Assembly: GCF_000764205.1 (NCBI RefSeq)
Contig: NZ_JQDZ01000042.1
Location: 1 to 47,697, forward strand
Length of the DNA: 47,697 nucleotides
Direction: 5' to 3'
DNA from: Thalassotalea sp. ND16A
GTDB lineage: Bacteria; Pseudomonadota; Gammaproteobacteria; Enterobacterales; Alteromonadaceae
Shown here: piece after piece, positions 28,492-40,665 of the stretch
Layout: the number at the start of each line of letters is the position of its first letter
Position numbering within the stretch: position 1 is the first letter of the stretch
The notes under the pieces: model-generated
Database searches by the model: none
What the model was told of the DNA's origin: nothing
The model's input: the letters and a program-made list of their open reading frames with translations, nothing else
Program-made: the position numbers and the translations under genes

Positions 28492-29199
28492 TTATGTTTG
28501 CAACCTTCTTGATTGCCAAAATTCTGCTTCGACAGGGCGGTTAACTGCTGTTTGTTGTAAGCTTAAAAATTCGTCTCTGGCGACTTCTTTTACGCCCATA
28601 CTCTCTAAAAAAGGGTTCTGGATCTGACAATCAATAAACTGTATATCTTTTAAGTTTAGCAAATTAACCAGAGCTATGAGGGCAATTTTTGAGGCGTTGG
28701 TTTTTTTATAAAACATTGACTCGCCACTAAAAAAACCATTGATAGCAACGCCATACAGACCGCCAACAAGTTCATCGTGTTGCCAAACCTCAATCGAATG
28801 GGCATATCCAAGTTGATGCAGTTGCTGATAGGCCTGGATCATCTCTGGCATGATCCAGGTATCATCATGACGAAACGGTGCGTCAGAACAAGTATCTATT
28901 ACCCGGGAAAAATCTTTATTAAGGCTTACCGTATAAGGCGATTTGTTGACAAATTTTTGCAAACTGCGATTAACGCGTAAATCACTAATCTTTAAAATTG
29001 CTCTCGGGTTTGGAGACCACCAGAGTAGTGGATCAGCTTCGCTGTACCAGGGAAAGATGCCGTTGGCATAAGCTTGAATTAGCCGCTTGGGATGCAAGTC
29101 ACCACCGGTGGCAATCAATCCATTGGGCTCGATTAAGGCAAATTCATGAGGAGGGAAAGCCAGCTCTTTATCATCTAAGGTGTAAAGATACTGGCTCAT
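28492..29199 (-). CDS. aat: Leucyl/phenylalanyl-tRNA--protein transferase
   Basis: A 235-residue L/F-transferase that adds Leu or Phe to N-terminal Lys or Arg, making N-degrons for ClpS-ClpAP. YANGIFPWYSEADPLLWWSPNPRAIL (near 44-69), HSIEVWQHDELVGGLYGVAINGFFSGESMF and FIDCQIQNPFLESMG are family motifs. It lies between trxB and bpt. E. coli has cydCD between aat and trxB; those genes are missing here. Confidence 0.97.
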   Translation of the reverse strand: MSQYLYTLDDKELAFPPHEFALIEPNGLIATGGDLHPKRLIQAYANGIFPWYSEADPLLWWSPNPRAILKISDLRVNRSLQKFVNKSPYTVSLNKDFSRVIDTCSDAPFRHDDTWIMPEMIQAYQQLHQLGYAHSIEVWQHDELVGGLYGVAINGFFSGESMFYKKTNASKIALIALVNLLNLKDIQFIDCQIQNPFLESMGVKEVARDEFLSLQQTAVNRPVEAEFWQSRRLQT

Positions 29200-29228
29200 A
29201 AGTCGTGCTCTTTGGTTAGGTAAGCTAT

Positions 29229-30314
<1,086 letters not shown>

Positions 30315-30377
30315 CTATTTGTAAACTAAGTGGTACTTATACTCGGCAGGCAGGATGCCTTGAGAGGGGGATTTTTT

Positions 30378-30469
30378 AGCTTCTAGCAGCGAGCTGCGGG
30401 CTGTGCATTTGATGAATTCACCTATCGTGTAACAATATCAACTCTGCCCGTAGCCCGTTGCCAGAAGCG
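30378..30469 (+). repeat. Dispersed ~92-bp hairpin repeat, copy 3 of 5
   Basis: Reads AGCTTCTAGCAGCGAGCTGC to GCCCGTTGCCAGAAGCG and ends 1 bp before the ald stop codon (30471-30473). The upstream flank (GGGGGATTTTTTAGC) matches the flank of copy 5 (GGATTTTTTTAGC on its reverse strand), so the element extends into the T run. CGGCAGGCAGGATGCC at about 30344-30359 also recurs near copy 1. Confidence 0.9.
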
Positions 30470-30470
30470 A

Positions 30471-31589
30471 TTAAGCGTTTAATGCAACTTTCGGATCGAC
30501 ATAGTCGAAACCTAAGTTTTCAGCAACTTCACGTACGGTCACTTTACCATTGATAACGTTTAAACCGTTTAAAAAGTGATCATTGCTTAATAACGCCTCT
30601 TTATAACCTTTGTTTGCCAGGTTAATGATAAATGGTAATGTTGCGTTGTTTAATGCAAAGGTTGAAGTGCGCGGCACTGCACCTGGCATGTTAGCAACAC
30701 AGTAGTGTACAACGTCATCAACAATGTAAGTTGGATCGGCATGAGTTGTGGCTTTTGACGTGGCAATACAACCACCTTGGTCAATGGCAACATCAACAAT
30801 CGCAGAGCCTGGCTTCATGTTTTTGATGTGTTCAGCAGTAACCAGTTTAGGCGCAGCAGCACCTGGGATTAAAACACCACCAATCACTAAATCGGCTTCT
30901 AATACGTGATGTTCAAGGGCATCAGCCGTTGAGTATACCGCTTTAATCTTGTTGCCAAATTGTGCGTCTAGTTTACGCAGCACATTGATGTTACGGTCAA
31001 GAATGACAACTTCTGCGCCCATGCCTACCGCCATTTGCGCCGCGTTGTTACCAACCATACCGCCACCAATAACAACAACTTTCGCTGGCTCAACACCCGG
31101 AACGCCACCTAATAACATGCCACGACCGGCATTTGATTTTTCCAGCGCTTGGGCACCGGCTTGAATCGACATGCGGCCAGCAACTTCTGACATCGGGGCA
31201 AGCAGCGGTAAACCGCCTTGATTGTCAGTTACTGTTTCGTAGGCGATACAGATAGCTTTTGATTTGATCAGATCTTCAGTTTGTGGAAGATCCGGGGCAA
31301 GGTGAAGATAAGTGAATAAGATTTGACCTTCACGCAACATGGCGCGTTCAACCGCCTGTGGCTCTTTTACTTTGACTAACATTTCAGCTGTAGCAAAGAC
31401 ATCGGCAGCGCTGGATAAAATTTCAGCGCCGGCAGTTTTGTAATCTTCGTCAGTAAAACCAATACCAATACCGGCATTGGTTTCCACAAATACTTGATGG
31501 CCGTGGTTAATTAATTCACGAACACTACCTGGAACCATACCAACACGGTACTCATGGTTTTTAATTTCTTTAGGTACACCGATAATCAT
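30471..31589 (-). CDS. ald: Alanine dehydrogenase
   Basis: A 372-residue NAD-dependent enzyme interconverting L-alanine and pyruvate plus ammonia. MIIGVPKEIKNHEYRVGMVPGSVREL (residues 1-26), KVKEPQAVE (near 74) and the Rossmann motif VVIGGGMVGNNAAQMAVGMGAEV (near 171-193) are conserved. It is divergent from lrp across 186 bp, the usual arrangement in this group, which implies regulation of ald by Lrp. Confidence 0.97.
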   Translation of the reverse strand: MIIGVPKEIKNHEYRVGMVPGSVRELINHGHQVFVETNAGIGIGFTDEDYKTAGAEILSSAADVFATAEMLVKVKEPQAVERAMLREGQILFTYLHLAPDLPQTEDLIKSKAICIAYETVTDNQGGLPLLAPMSEVAGRMSIQAGAQALEKSNAGRGMLLGGVPGVEPAKVVVIGGGMVGNNAAQMAVGMGAEVVILDRNINVLRKLDAQFGNKIKAVYSTADALEHHVLEADLVIGGVLIPGAAAPKLVTAEHIKNMKPGSAIVDVAIDQGGCIATSKATTHADPTYIVDDVVHYCVANMPGAVPRTSTFALNNATLPFIINLANKGYKEALLSNDHFLNGLNVINGKVTVREVAENLGFDYVDPKVALNA

Positions 31590-31775
31590 AATAAATCTCT
31601 CAACTGGTTTGTTATTAAATTGATTATTTACGAATAAATAATTAAGTTATTTAGTTTTATTTGTATCTAGTATAGCTAGCTTTTGACCGATTAACTGGTT
31701 GTAATTTTTAAATTGCTAGATGAAAATATCGTTAAATGCTAGACTGGCAGTGAATTATATCGCCAGACAAATATT

Positions 31776-32246
31776 ATGAATAAAAAATTAGATCGTATTG
31801 ATAAAAACATTCTTAATGAATTACAAAATAATGGTCGACTGTCTAATGTTGAGTTATCTAAACGGGTAGGACTAAGTCCAACTCCCTGCTTGGAGCGAGT
31901 GAAGAAGTTAGAGCAGGAGAGTATCATTACCGGTTATAGCGCCGATCTTAATCCTAAATACCTTGATGCGGCGCTATTAGTCTTTGTCGAAATCACCTTA
32001 AGCCGCAACGCTCCCGATGTTTTTGAAGAGTTTTCAAACGCGGTAATGGCATTAGACGTGATACAAGAGTGTCATTTAGTGTCAGGAAGTTTTGACTTTT
32101 TGTTAAAAACCCGGGTATCTGATATGCAAGCGTACCGAAATTTACTGGGCGATACGCTGTTAACCCTACCTGCGGTTAGTGACAGTAGAACTTATGTCGT
32201 TATGGAAGAAGTAAAATCTACCAATAATCTTCCTATCACCTATTAG
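31776..32246 (+). CDS. lrp: Leucine-responsive regulatory protein
   Basis: A 156-residue Lrp/AsnC regulator very close to E. coli Lrp. It has a helix-turn-helix (LDRIDKNILNELQNNGRLSNVELSKRVGLSPTPCLERVKKLE, about residues 5-46), a linker, and a RAM effector domain (LLVFVEITLSRNAPDVFEEF; ECHLVSGSFDFLLKTRVSDM; SDSRTYVVMEEVK). The 5' region shared with ald is AT-rich and likely holds the sites it binds. Confidence 0.97.
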   Translation: MNKKLDRIDKNILNELQNNGRLSNVELSKRVGLSPTPCLERVKKLEQESIITGYSADLNPKYLDAALLVFVEITLSRNAPDVFEEFSNAVMALDVIQECHLVSGSFDFLLKTRVSDMQAYRNLLGDTLLTLPAVSDSRTYVVMEEVKSTNNLPITY

Positions 32247-32399
32247 AACTGAGGATCTTGCGGTTAAATTGAGCATTTTAACGGCACCTTATAGATAGAT
32301 GATGCCATATCCAGATTAAATCGGGGCAAAGTGTTAAATAGCCCGGTTTAGATATGTTATCTAACACTAAAATCTGCTATTTTGCTAATAACGACTAAT

Positions 32400-32663
32400 A
32401 TACCAGTCTGCATAAGTATTGAGTCACTCAGCGATCGGTAAAAGAGTTTTAGGCCAGGCTTTCATTTTGTACTGTGGTTATTTCACTGAAAAAATGTATA
32501 ACGCAGCATAAAACTCTTTTAACATCGCCCTTTGGGTGATTATCAAAGACACTATAACTGCAGGAAATTTATAAAAGATAGAATAACTATCTCTTTCAAA
32601 TTTCATTTGTTCTAGCGCCTTTGATAAGCACTGAGTTGACTATATACTTATGCCGATTGGTAT
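32400..32663. repeat. 264-bp MITE-like palindromic element upstream of ftsK
   Basis: Terminal inverted repeats are ATACCAGTCTGCATAAGTAT (32400-32419) and ATACTTATGCCGATTGGTAT (32644-32663), 17 of 20 pairing. A nested perfect 13-bp inverted repeat TAAAAGAGTTTTA / TAAAACTCTTTTA sits at 32439-32451 and 32509-32521, and a further hairpin GAAATTT...GATAG / CTATC...AAATTTC lies near 32569-32608. No reading frame is present. The element occupies most of the 447-bp lrp-ftsK gap and ends 30 bp before the ftsK start. The remaining 32247-32399 shows no gene. Confidence 0.8.
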
Positions 32664-32693
32664 CAGAACAATAATTAAAACAAAAACAATATT

Positions 32694-35300
32694 ATGGATT
32701 CAACTTTGGCCAATAAAGAATCAGTAAAATTAACAGGTACCCAGCGTTTACTCGAAGCGGGCCTGATTTTCACCAGTATTTTTTCAATATTTCTTATCAT
32801 CTCTTTATTCAGTTTTGACCCGGCCGATCCTGGTTGGTCACAAACGGCGTATCATGCCACGGTCAAGAATATGGGCGGGGCACTTGGTGCCTACTTGTCA
32901 GATATATTTTTGTTTTCTTTTGGTATTGTCGCTTATAGCTTGCCCTTTGTTATCGCCATTATTGGCTGGTTACTATTTCAACGTATTCATTATTTACTCG
33001 ACATAGATTTTTTCACTTTAGGGCTGAAATTTATCGGCTTTATGATGTTTTACGTCGGCCTAACCTCAATTGCCAGCATGAATTTTGATGATGTTTACGA
33101 TTTTTCTGCCGGAGGCATCGTTGGCGATTACATCTCGATTTCGTTAATGCCATATCTAAACTATATCGGCTCTAGTTTATTATTTTTAGTACTAACCTGC
33201 TCAGGCTTTGTGTTGTTAACCGGCTTGTCGCTATTAACCATCATTGAATGGATAGGGGCAAAAGTAATTTGGTTGGCTATTTTCAGCAAAAATACGGCGT
33301 TCAGTTTTAAACAGCAGTTCAATTCAGCACCGATACCAGCAAATGACGCTAAAACTAAAGATGCCAGTTCCATAGAGAACAAAGCAGCAAAATTAGAGAA
33401 TCCAACGGTTACCGATGAGGCTACTAGCAACCATAAAAGCAAAGTTGAGCAGCCAATATTTGACAACGAAACCTCACTGGCTGCGCAATTATTTGGCAGT
33501 GATCCGGCAACGACGGCAAAACCGTCTGCAACAGATGCCCAAATAGCCCCGGTGTTTAGTGAAGGTTCAACCGATAATGTCCCTGCAATAACTATTGATG
33601 ACGATGGCTTTGTCGAAATTGATGAGCTGCTTGACGAGCCGATGGTGGGCAATTTTGATGAACAGTTCAGCGAGAAGGAACTCGATGCGGCATTAACTCC
33701 GGTAACTAAGCTTGATGTTGCCGACGATGAAGATGAAAAAGTCATCTATCTAAATACCGCCGATAACCGTCAAAAACTACCGTCAGAACTGTTGGCCGAG
33801 CGCTATGAAACGATGCCGACGATTGATTTGCTGGACCGTCCCGATAAAGCCAAAAATCCAATCACCCAAGATGAGCTTGATCAGGTAAGCCGTTTGGTGG
33901 AAGCGCGTTTACTCGATTATGGCGTACAAGCACAAGTTACCGACGTTTTTCCTGGTCCGGTTATTACTCGTTTTGAACTTGAACTGGCTGCCGGCGTTAA
34001 AGTTAGCAAAATCACTAACTTGTCTAAAGATTTGGCGCGGGCACTGTCTACCGCCAGTGTTCGTGTGGTGGAAGTTATTCCGGGTAAATCCGTCATTGGC
34101 CTGGAATTACCGAATAAACATCGTGAAATGGTGCGGCTAAGTGAAGTGATTGAAAGTGAAGTGTTCACCAAATCTTCTTCTGAGCTCACCATGGTATTAG
34201 GTAAAGATATTGCCGGCGACCCGATTGTTGCCGATTTAGCAAAAATGCCACACTTACTCGTCGCGGGCACGACCGGCTCCGGTAAATCGGTCGTGGTTAA
34301 CGTAATGATCGTCTCTATGTTGTACAAATCAACACCCGCCGATGTCCGTTTTATCATGATAGATCCAAAAATGTTGGAGCTTTCGGTCTATGAAGGTATT
34401 CCGCATTTACTCTCCGAAGTGGTCACCGACATGAAAGATGCCGCCAATGCGCTGCGTTGGTGTGTTGGTGAGATGGAAAGACGCTACAAATTAATGTCGG
34501 CGCTTGGGGTGCGTAACTTAAAGGGCTATAACCAAAAGATTTTATCTGCAATTGAAGACGGCACGCCAATTGCCGACCCGCTTTGGAAGCCAGGTGACTC
34601 TATGGATGAAACGGCACCATTATTGGAAAAACTGCCAAGCATCGTGGTTGTGGTTGATGAGTTTGCCGACATGATCATGATTGTCGGTAAAAAAGTTGAA
34701 GAGTTAATCGCTCGTATCGCACAAAAGGCACGTGCTGCTGGTATTCACCTTATTTTAGCCACACAACGTCCATCGGTTGATGTAATTACCGGCCTTATCA
34801 AAGCAAACATTCCAACCCGTATGGCATTAACGGTACAATCGAGAATCGACTCGCGAACCATTCTCGATCAACAAGGTGCAGAACAATTACTCGGTAATGG
34901 TGACATGTTATTTTTACCGCAAGGCACTGGCGTACCGATTCGTGCCCAGGGTGCTTTTGTTGACGACCATGAAGTTCATGCTGTGGTAAACAACTGGAAG
35001 TCTCGGGGCAAACCCAATTATGTTGCGGAAATATTGTCGGGTGAAACCCATGAAGATAACATGCTGCCCGGCGAACAAGCCGAAAGTGAAGACAGTGAAA
35101 CCGATGCGCTTTATGATGAAGCATTGATGCATGTCACCGAATCGCGTCGCGCCTCTATTTCTGGGGTACAACGAAAATTCAGAATTGGTTACAATAGAGC
35201 GGCGCGAATCATTGAACAAATGGAAGCGCAAGGGGTCGTAAGTACACCAGGCCATAATGGTAATCGTGAAGTGTTAGCGCCACCGCCGGTAAAATCCTAG
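32694..35300 (+). CDS. ftsK: DNA translocase FtsK
   Basis: An 868-residue septal DNA pump. Four or five membrane helices fill residues 20-190, followed by a short, acidic, Ala/Asp/Glu-rich linker (about 210-370), much shorter than in E. coli. The RecA-like motor has Walker [10 protein letters not shown] (near 523) and Walker [34 protein letters not shown] follows. The C-terminal gamma winged helix ([30 protein letters not shown]) reads KOPS sites and activates XerD. Its promoter must lie in or before the MITE-like element. Confidence 0.97.
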   Translation: MDSTLANKESVKLTGTQRLLEAGLIFTSIFSIFLIISLFSFDPADPGWSQTAYHATVKNMGGALGAYLSDIFLFSFGIVAYSLPFVIAIIGWLLFQRIHYLLDIDFFTLGLKFIGFMMFYVGLTSIASMNFDDVYDFSAGGIVGDYISISLMPYLNYIGSSLLFLVLTCSGFVLLTGLSLLTIIEWIGAKVIWLAIFSKNTAFSFKQQFNSAPIPANDAKTKDASSIENKAAKLENPTVTDEATSNHKSKVEQPIFDNETSLAAQLFGSDPATTAKPSATDAQIAPVFSEGSTDNVPAITIDDDGFVEIDELLDEPMVGNFDEQFSEKELDAALTPVTKLDVADDEDEKVIYLNTADNRQKLPSELLAERYETMPTIDLLDRPDKAKNPITQDELDQVSRLVEARLLDYGVQAQVTDVFPGPVITRFELELAAGVKVSKITNLSKDLARALSTASVRVVEVIPGKSVIGLELPNKHREMVRLSEVIESEVFTKSSSELTMVLGKDIAGDPIVADLAKMPHLLVAGTTGSGKSVVVNVMIVSMLYKSTPADVRFIMIDPKMLELSVYEGIPHLLSEVVTDMKDAANALRWCVGEMERRYKLMSALGVRNLKGYNQKILSAIEDGTPIADPLWKPGDSMDETAPLLEKLPSIVVVVDEFADMIMIVGKKVEELIARIAQKARAAGIHLILATQRPSVDVITGLIKANIPTRMALTVQSRIDSRTILDQQGAEQLLGNGDMLFLPQGTGVPIRAQGAFVDDHEVHAVVNNWKSRGKPNYVAEILSGETHEDNMLPGEQAESEDSETDALYDEALMHVTESRRASISGVQRKFRIGYNRAARIIEQMEAQGVVSTPGHNGNREVLAPPPVKS

Positions 35301-35348
35301 CGAGCAGCACATTTCGCCAACTAAAATGAGAATAAACTAAGTAGTTAT

Positions 35349-35987
35349 ATGAAAGTTTTAACAATTAAACGAGCAATTATTTCCCTGTTATTGCCAGCAA
35401 GTATGCTGCTGGCAATGACTCCTTCTGCAATGGCAACTGAGACCAGTACGCGATTAAAAGCAAAGCTAAATGCGGTGCAAGGGTTTAGCGCCGATTTTAA
35501 CCAGGATGTGATAGATGCCGACGGTAATGTCATTCAAACCGCGACCGGCACCCTGGCAGTGAAACGACCCAACTTATTAAACTGGGAAACCAAAGCACCC
35601 GATGAAACCTTAGTGGTTAGCGACGGTGAAACGTTGTGGTTCTATAATCCGTTTGTTGAGCAAGTCTCCGCGTTTAACATCGGCAATGCCGTGACCAATA
35701 CGCCAATTTTATTACTCACCGGCTTAAATGATAAAGCCTGGCAAGACTACAAGGTTGCGCAAATCAGTAAGGACGAATTTCGCATCGAGTCACTTAGTGA
35801 AGATGCGCAAGTGAAAAATTTACATCTGCTGTTTAACAATAATGACCTGGTCAAGTTTACGGTAGAAGATGCTACCGGCCAGCTAAGTCATTTTAACTTA
35901 AGCAATGTCATTAATACGCCGCTGCCAGCAGCAGCGTTATTCGAATTTACCCTACCTGAGGGTGTGGATTTTGATGACCAACGATAG
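35349..35987 (+). CDS. lolA: Outer-membrane lipoprotein carrier protein LolA
   Basis: A 212-residue periplasmic chaperone moving lipoproteins from the LolCDE complex to LolB. The signal peptide ends at about AMA-TE (residues 29/30). [67 protein letters not shown] are typical. It lies 48 bp after ftsK and overlaps the next gene. Confidence 0.96.
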   Translation: MKVLTIKRAIISLLLPASMLLAMTPSAMATETSTRLKAKLNAVQGFSADFNQDVIDADGNVIQTATGTLAVKRPNLLNWETKAPDETLVVSDGETLWFYNPFVEQVSAFNIGNAVTNTPILLLTGLNDKAWQDYKVAQISKDEFRIESLSEDAQVKNLHLLFNNNDLVKFTVEDATGQLSHFNLSNVINTPLPAAALFEFTLPEGVDFDDQR

Positions 35988-37344
35988 CCATTCAATGTCG
36001 TTAGATTTTGATCACCAGGATTCTTTTGCGCCACTTGCCGCCCGGATGCGACCGCGTCAGCTCAGTGAATATATTGGTCAAACGCATCTGTTAGCCGATG
36101 GCAAACCGTTAAAAATTGCGATAGAGCAGGGGCTTTGTCATTCTCTGATCTTTTGGGGTCCGCCTGGAACGGGCAAAACCACTCTGGCCGAGTTGATTGC
36201 TACCTACGCCAACGCCGAAATTGAACGAATATCTGCGGTTACCTCCGGCGTAAAAGAAATTCGCGCGGCTATTGAAAAAGCCAAGCTGACCGCGCAAGCA
36301 AAGAATCGTCGCACCATTTTATTTGTTGACGAAGTGCACCGCTTTAATAAATCTCAGCAAGATGCATTTTTACCCTTTATTGAAGATGGCACCATCACCT
36401 TTATTGGCGCGACTACCGAAAACCCATCGTTTGAATTGAACCAGGCGTTATTATCAAGAGCGCGGGTCTATCTTTTACAAAAGCTTTCGGATGATGATTT
36501 AAACGTCGTCCTTAACCGCGCCCTTAGCGATGTGGAGAGAGGCTACGGCAAGTTTACAGTAAACTTAGCCGAAAAAGCCAAAGCATCATTACTGGCTTTG
36601 GCCAATGGCGATGCCCGGCGGTTATTAAACCTGCTGGAAAATTGTTTTGATATCAGTGAACAAACAGAAGAGAATTCTGCCACTGTGGTGTACATCACCC
36701 TCGAAATTGTCAATATGGTGGCCGGCGAAAAACAGGCACTTTATGATAAAGGTGGCGACCACTTTTATGATCTGATCAGTGCCTTTCATAAATCGGTGCG
36801 GGGCTCAAACCCAGATGCGGCGCTTTATTGGTATTGCCGAATTTTAGAAGGCGGTGGCGATCCGCTCTACGTTGGTCGTCGCTTGCTTGCCATTGCCAGC
36901 GAAGATATTGGCAATGCTGACCCGAGAGCCATTCAGTTAGCCATTAATGCCTGGGATACGTATCACCGAGTCGGTCCAGCAGAAGGGGAGCGAGCCATAG
37001 CTCAGGCTACGGTTTACATGGCCTTAGCACCCAAAAGTAATGCGGTGTATACGGCCTTTAAAAAGGCAAGAGAGCTTGCCAAAGATACCGGCCACTTAGA
37101 AGTTCCGCTGCATCTGCGCAACGCCACATCAAAATTAACCAAAGAGCTGGGCCATGGCAAAGATTATCGCTACGCCCATGATGAACCCGGCGCTTATGCC
37201 GCAGGTGAAAATTACTTGCCGGAGTTGATCTCCCATGCCAGTTTTTATCAGCCGACAGACAGAGGCTTAGAAAAAAAGTTAACAGAAAAAATGCAATATT
37301 TACAACAATTAGACAATGCTGCCGGTAAAAATCAATATGAATAA
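35974..37344 (+). CDS. rarA: Replication-associated recombination protein A (AAA+ ATPase, MgsA/RarA)
   Basis: A 456-residue clamp-loader-like AAA+ protein acting at stalled forks. [16 protein letters not shown], Walker A GPPGTGKT (near 63-70), Walker [11 protein letters not shown] and sensor-1 [12 protein letters not shown] are intact; the C-terminal MgsA tetramer domain contains [15 protein letters not shown] and [23 protein letters not shown]. The start is the ATG at 35974, 14 bp inside lolA with a purine-rich site (GAGGGTGTGGA) before it; the ATG at 35995 (MSLDFDHQ) is the alternative. The frame upstream to 35905 is lolA shadow. Confidence 0.95.
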   Translation: MTNDSHSMSLDFDHQDSFAPLAARMRPRQLSEYIGQTHLLADGKPLKIAIEQGLCHSLIFWGPPGTGKTTLAELIATYANAEIERISAVTSGVKEIRAAIEKAKLTAQAKNRRTILFVDEVHRFNKSQQDAFLPFIEDGTITFIGATTENPSFELNQALLSRARVYLLQKLSDDDLNVVLNRALSDVERGYGKFTVNLAEKAKASLLALANGDARRLLNLLENCFDISEQTEENSATVVYITLEIVNMVAGEKQALYDKGGDHFYDLISAFHKSVRGSNPDAALYWYCRILEGGGDPLYVGRRLLAIASEDIGNADPRAIQLAINAWDTYHRVGPAEGERAIAQATVYMALAPKSNAVYTAFKKARELAKDTGHLEVPLHLRNATSKLTKELGHGKDYRYAHDEPGAYAAGENYLPELISHASFYQPTDRGLEKKLTEKMQYLQQLDNAAGKNQYE

Positions 37345-37720
37345 TGCGATGATTTATTTATTTGTTGCCATTGGTGGCGCCGGTGGCGCCTGTTTACGAT
37401 TTTTTATTGCCCAATTAGTGTTAAATTCTCTGGGAAAAGGATTCCCTTTTGCCACCTTGATCGTTAATATAACGGGCTCGCTCGTAATGGGTGTATTATA
37501 CGGATTAATCGAACAAGGGGTGATCGAAGTGGTCTTATACCGAACCTTAATTGGTATTGGTTTTTTAGGCGCCTTCACCACCTTTTCAACGTTTTCATTA
37601 GACACTTTGTTGTTACTGCAACAAGGTGAGATAATAAAAGCCATGTTAAACGTTCTCCTTAACGTGCTGCTGTGTGTAATGGCCGCCGGTTTGGGAATGT
37701 TTTTAGTAGTAAATAAATAA
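37337..37720 (+). CDS. crcB: Fluoride ion channel CrcB/Fluc
   Basis: A 127-residue four-helix membrane protein. [12 protein letters not shown] (near 13-24), [15 protein letters not shown] and [15 protein letters not shown] (the phenylalanine-box and Na-site region) are diagnostic. Dual-topology dimers export fluoride. The start overlaps the rarA stop by 8 bp. The overlap leaves no space for a fluoride riboswitch, so expression follows the ftsK-lolA-rarA operon. Confidence 0.95.
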   Translation: MNNAMIYLFVAIGGAGGACLRFFIAQLVLNSLGKGFPFATLIVNITGSLVMGVLYGLIEQGVIEVVLYRTLIGIGFLGAFTTFSTFSLDTLLLLQQGEIIKAMLNVLLNVLLCVMAAGLGMFLVVNK

Positions 37721-37734
37721 CAAACAACAAGTGA

Positions 37735-39021
<1,287 letters not shown>

Positions 39022-39048
39022 ACCATTTAACAAGTTTTGATTGTTTTT

Positions 39049-39139
39049 AGCTGCTAGCAACGAACTACTGGCCACGGGTAGTGTATTTGATCAATTCACT
39101 ACCCGTGTAACAATATCAACTCTGCCCTTAGCCAGAAGC
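39049..39139 (+). repeat. Dispersed ~92-bp hairpin repeat, copy 4 of 5
   Basis: Reads AGCTGCTAGCAACGAACTAC to CTCTGCCCTTAGCCAGAAGC. It lies 28 bp after serS. The central part has a compensated change: CCACGGGTAGTG pairs with CACTACCCGTG inside this copy. Together with 39140-39364 (short inverted repeats, no clear gene), it fills the space before the EamA remnant. Confidence 0.88.
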
Positions 39140-39364
39140 GGTTATCGTTTTTCTCGCCAAGCTCAAGGTTATTGAGAAAAATAGCAAGCTCTCCTGCTTG
39201 CAGCACTAGCGCCGAATCTACAGGTGAAGGGGTAGTGACGTATTGTTGTCATTATCACTTCCTCCACATGAGCATAATCCTAATAACAACATCATTTTCA
39301 ATATTTTCATTGTCTTGCCGGCTGCAATAACTTTTCTTTATAATTTAATACTTACCCATTCAAC

Positions 39365-39559
39365 CCCTTTATTCAAGCCGCGGTTGTTCAATTGCTTGTT
39401 CCGGTTATTGCCGCGATCGGCGGGATACTGTTTGCGGATGAAACTTTTTCTCTGCGTCTGGCGTTATCTTCGGCAATGATACTGGGTGGTATTCTCGCGG
39501 TCATATTGGGCAAACACTACTCCCAGCATCAATCAAAGCATAACAATGGCGTCATTTAG
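39365..39559 (+). pseudogene. 3' remnant of an EamA/DMT-family transporter gene
   Basis: Read in the frame ending at TAG 39557-39559, the sequence gives PFIQAAVVQLLVPVIAAIGG, then ILFADETFSLRLALSSAMIL, then GGILAVILGK and a short polar tail. This is the end of an EamA (drug/metabolite transporter) domain: the VQLLVPVIAAIGGILFADE helix-loop and the last helix. In-frame stops and unrelated sequence lie upstream (stop at 39341-39343), so only about 64 of the usual ~300 codons remain. It has no start codon or ribosome binding site and is presumably inactive. Confidence 0.8.
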
Positions 39560-39671
39560 AACAATAATAACCCGAAACAATTCCTAGAAACTATTAAATA
39601 TATCAGCCTGGTTCAACCGGAAAAATGACAAAAAAACAATCTCAACTATACTTTCAAAACTGTTTAGCAAG

Positions 39672-39881
39672 ATACCAAGTTGATTAAATATCTGTTCATT
39701 TTTAATGGTTAAAACGCATAACTACGGCGTTATAAAATTGATAAGTACGTAAGCATGGATGCTGCAGGTAGGGCGACGCAGGATGCCAAAGCCGAGAATA
39801 ACTACTTACTAAATTTTATATCTTGTATTTATCCGTTTTTCCACATGAAAAAGTAGACCACATACTTAATAAAATTGGTAT
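39672..39881. repeat. 210-bp MITE-like element with ATACCAA ends
   Basis: Terminal inverted repeats ATACCAAGTTGATTAAATAT (39672-39691) and ATACTTAATAAAATTGGTAT (39862-39881) pair at 17 of 20 positions. The interior has no reading frame and carries GGATGCTGCAGGTAGGGC followed by GACGCAGGATGCC. It lies 38 bp before the secreted-protein gene. Target-site duplications are not evident. Confidence 0.7.
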
Positions 39882-39919
39882 TACACAAGAAACAGTAAAT
39901 TAATTAATAAGGAGTTTTT

Positions 39920-40369
39920 ATGAAAACAATTAAACTATTTATATCATTCACACTTATCATGTTTACTAGTGTCGCATTTGCCGATTATGAAGTGTACAAA
40001 GATTACGACATTGGTGAAGAGGTGTCCTCGGTAACTACCGTTCGGGTTGATGCCAATATGATGGATGTATATTTAGAAGGCTTAGGAGAAACCTGGGTTA
40101 CAGCCAATAAAATTGCCAAAGATTTAGGGCAAATAAAGGATTGGCATATTTACGCCAGTGAATTACCGCAAAGTGGCGATTTTAATTTATTGTTAGTGGT
40201 AAACTTTAACAGTGGTGCCGACCTTGAGCCGTCGAAAGAGAGATATCAGGCTTTTATGAAAAAATGGAGTGAAGAACAACAGAAGAAGACTCGTGAGATA
40301 GTGAAAACTTACCCGGATGTTCGCGAAATCACTGGTGAATATCGTCTACGTGAAATCATGATCAAGTAG
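39920..40369 (+). CDS. Small secreted/periplasmic hypothetical protein
   Basis: I do not recognise this protein. It has 149 residues and a clear signal peptide (MKTIKLFISFTLIMFTSVAFA, cleavage after residue 21). The mature part is charged, with no cysteines: a strand-like VTTVRVDANMMDVYLEGL, WVTANKIAKDLGQIKDWHIYAS, LLLVVNFNSGADLEPS, and a helical C-terminus (YQAFMKKWSEEQQKKTREIV). The alternation of strands and helices is compatible with a ferredoxin-like alpha/beta fold, which is only a guess. GGAG sits 6 bases before the ATG. It is convergent with the molybdenum hydroxylase genes, separated by a tandem array and terminator. Confidence 0.75.
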   Translation: MKTIKLFISFTLIMFTSVAFADYEVYKDYDIGEEVSSVTTVRVDANMMDVYLEGLGETWVTANKIAKDLGQIKDWHIYASELPQSGDFNLLLVVNFNSGADLEPSKERYQAFMKKWSEEQQKKTREIVKTYPDVREITGEYRLREIMIK

Positions 40370-40410
40370 TATGAGCATGTAGCGATAAAATGCTCCTCAA
40401 AAGGTGATAT

Positions 40411-40580
40411 AAACACATCCATGTGCAATCACCCTCAAAAGGCGTCCTGCCTGTCGGGTATAAACACATCCATGTGCAATCACCCTCAAAAGGCGTCCTG
40501 CCTGTCGGGTATAAACACATCCATGTGCAATCACCCTCAAAAGGCGTCCTGCCTGTCGGGTATAAACACATCCATGTGCA
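40411..40580. repeat. Tandem 51-bp repeat, three units plus a partial
   Basis: AAACACATCCATGTGCAA begins at 40411, 40462, 40513 and 40564, an exact 51-bp period. Full units continue TCACCCTCAAAAGGCG, then TCCTGCCTGTCGGGTAT. The sequence just before (CTCCTCAAAAGGTGATAT) looks like a shortened unit. CACATCCATGTG is an imperfect palindrome in each unit. Because 51 is a multiple of 3, several frames stay open by chance; none has a credible start or composition. Confidence 0.95.
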
Positions 40581-40582
40581 AA

Positions 40583-40606
40583 AAAGGCTATATCTCTATA
40601 GCCTTT
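40583..40606. terminator. Terminator between convergent genes
   Basis: AAAGGCTATA and TATAGCCTTT form a 10-bp stem with a TCTC loop. It lies after the secreted-protein gene and its repeat array and before the end of the leftward molybdenum hydroxylase gene. Confidence 0.8.
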
Positions 40607-40665
40607 CCTTTACTAGTCTGCTTGAGTTTTTAATCAAATCATTCCTTAGCAGGTTCGTCTTAACT

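Noticed and set aside
37316-37344. Fluoride riboswitch before crcB
   Set aside because: crcB starts inside the rarA coding end, so there is no leader in which a riboswitch could be found.
39243-39479. 78-residue plus-strand frame after serS
   Set aside because: It covers the EamA remnant in a different frame; the conserved transporter residues appear only in the frame ending at 39559.
40411-40580. CRISPR-like appearance of the 51-bp repeat
   Set aside because: Units are directly adjacent with no unique spacers, and no cas genes are present in the window.
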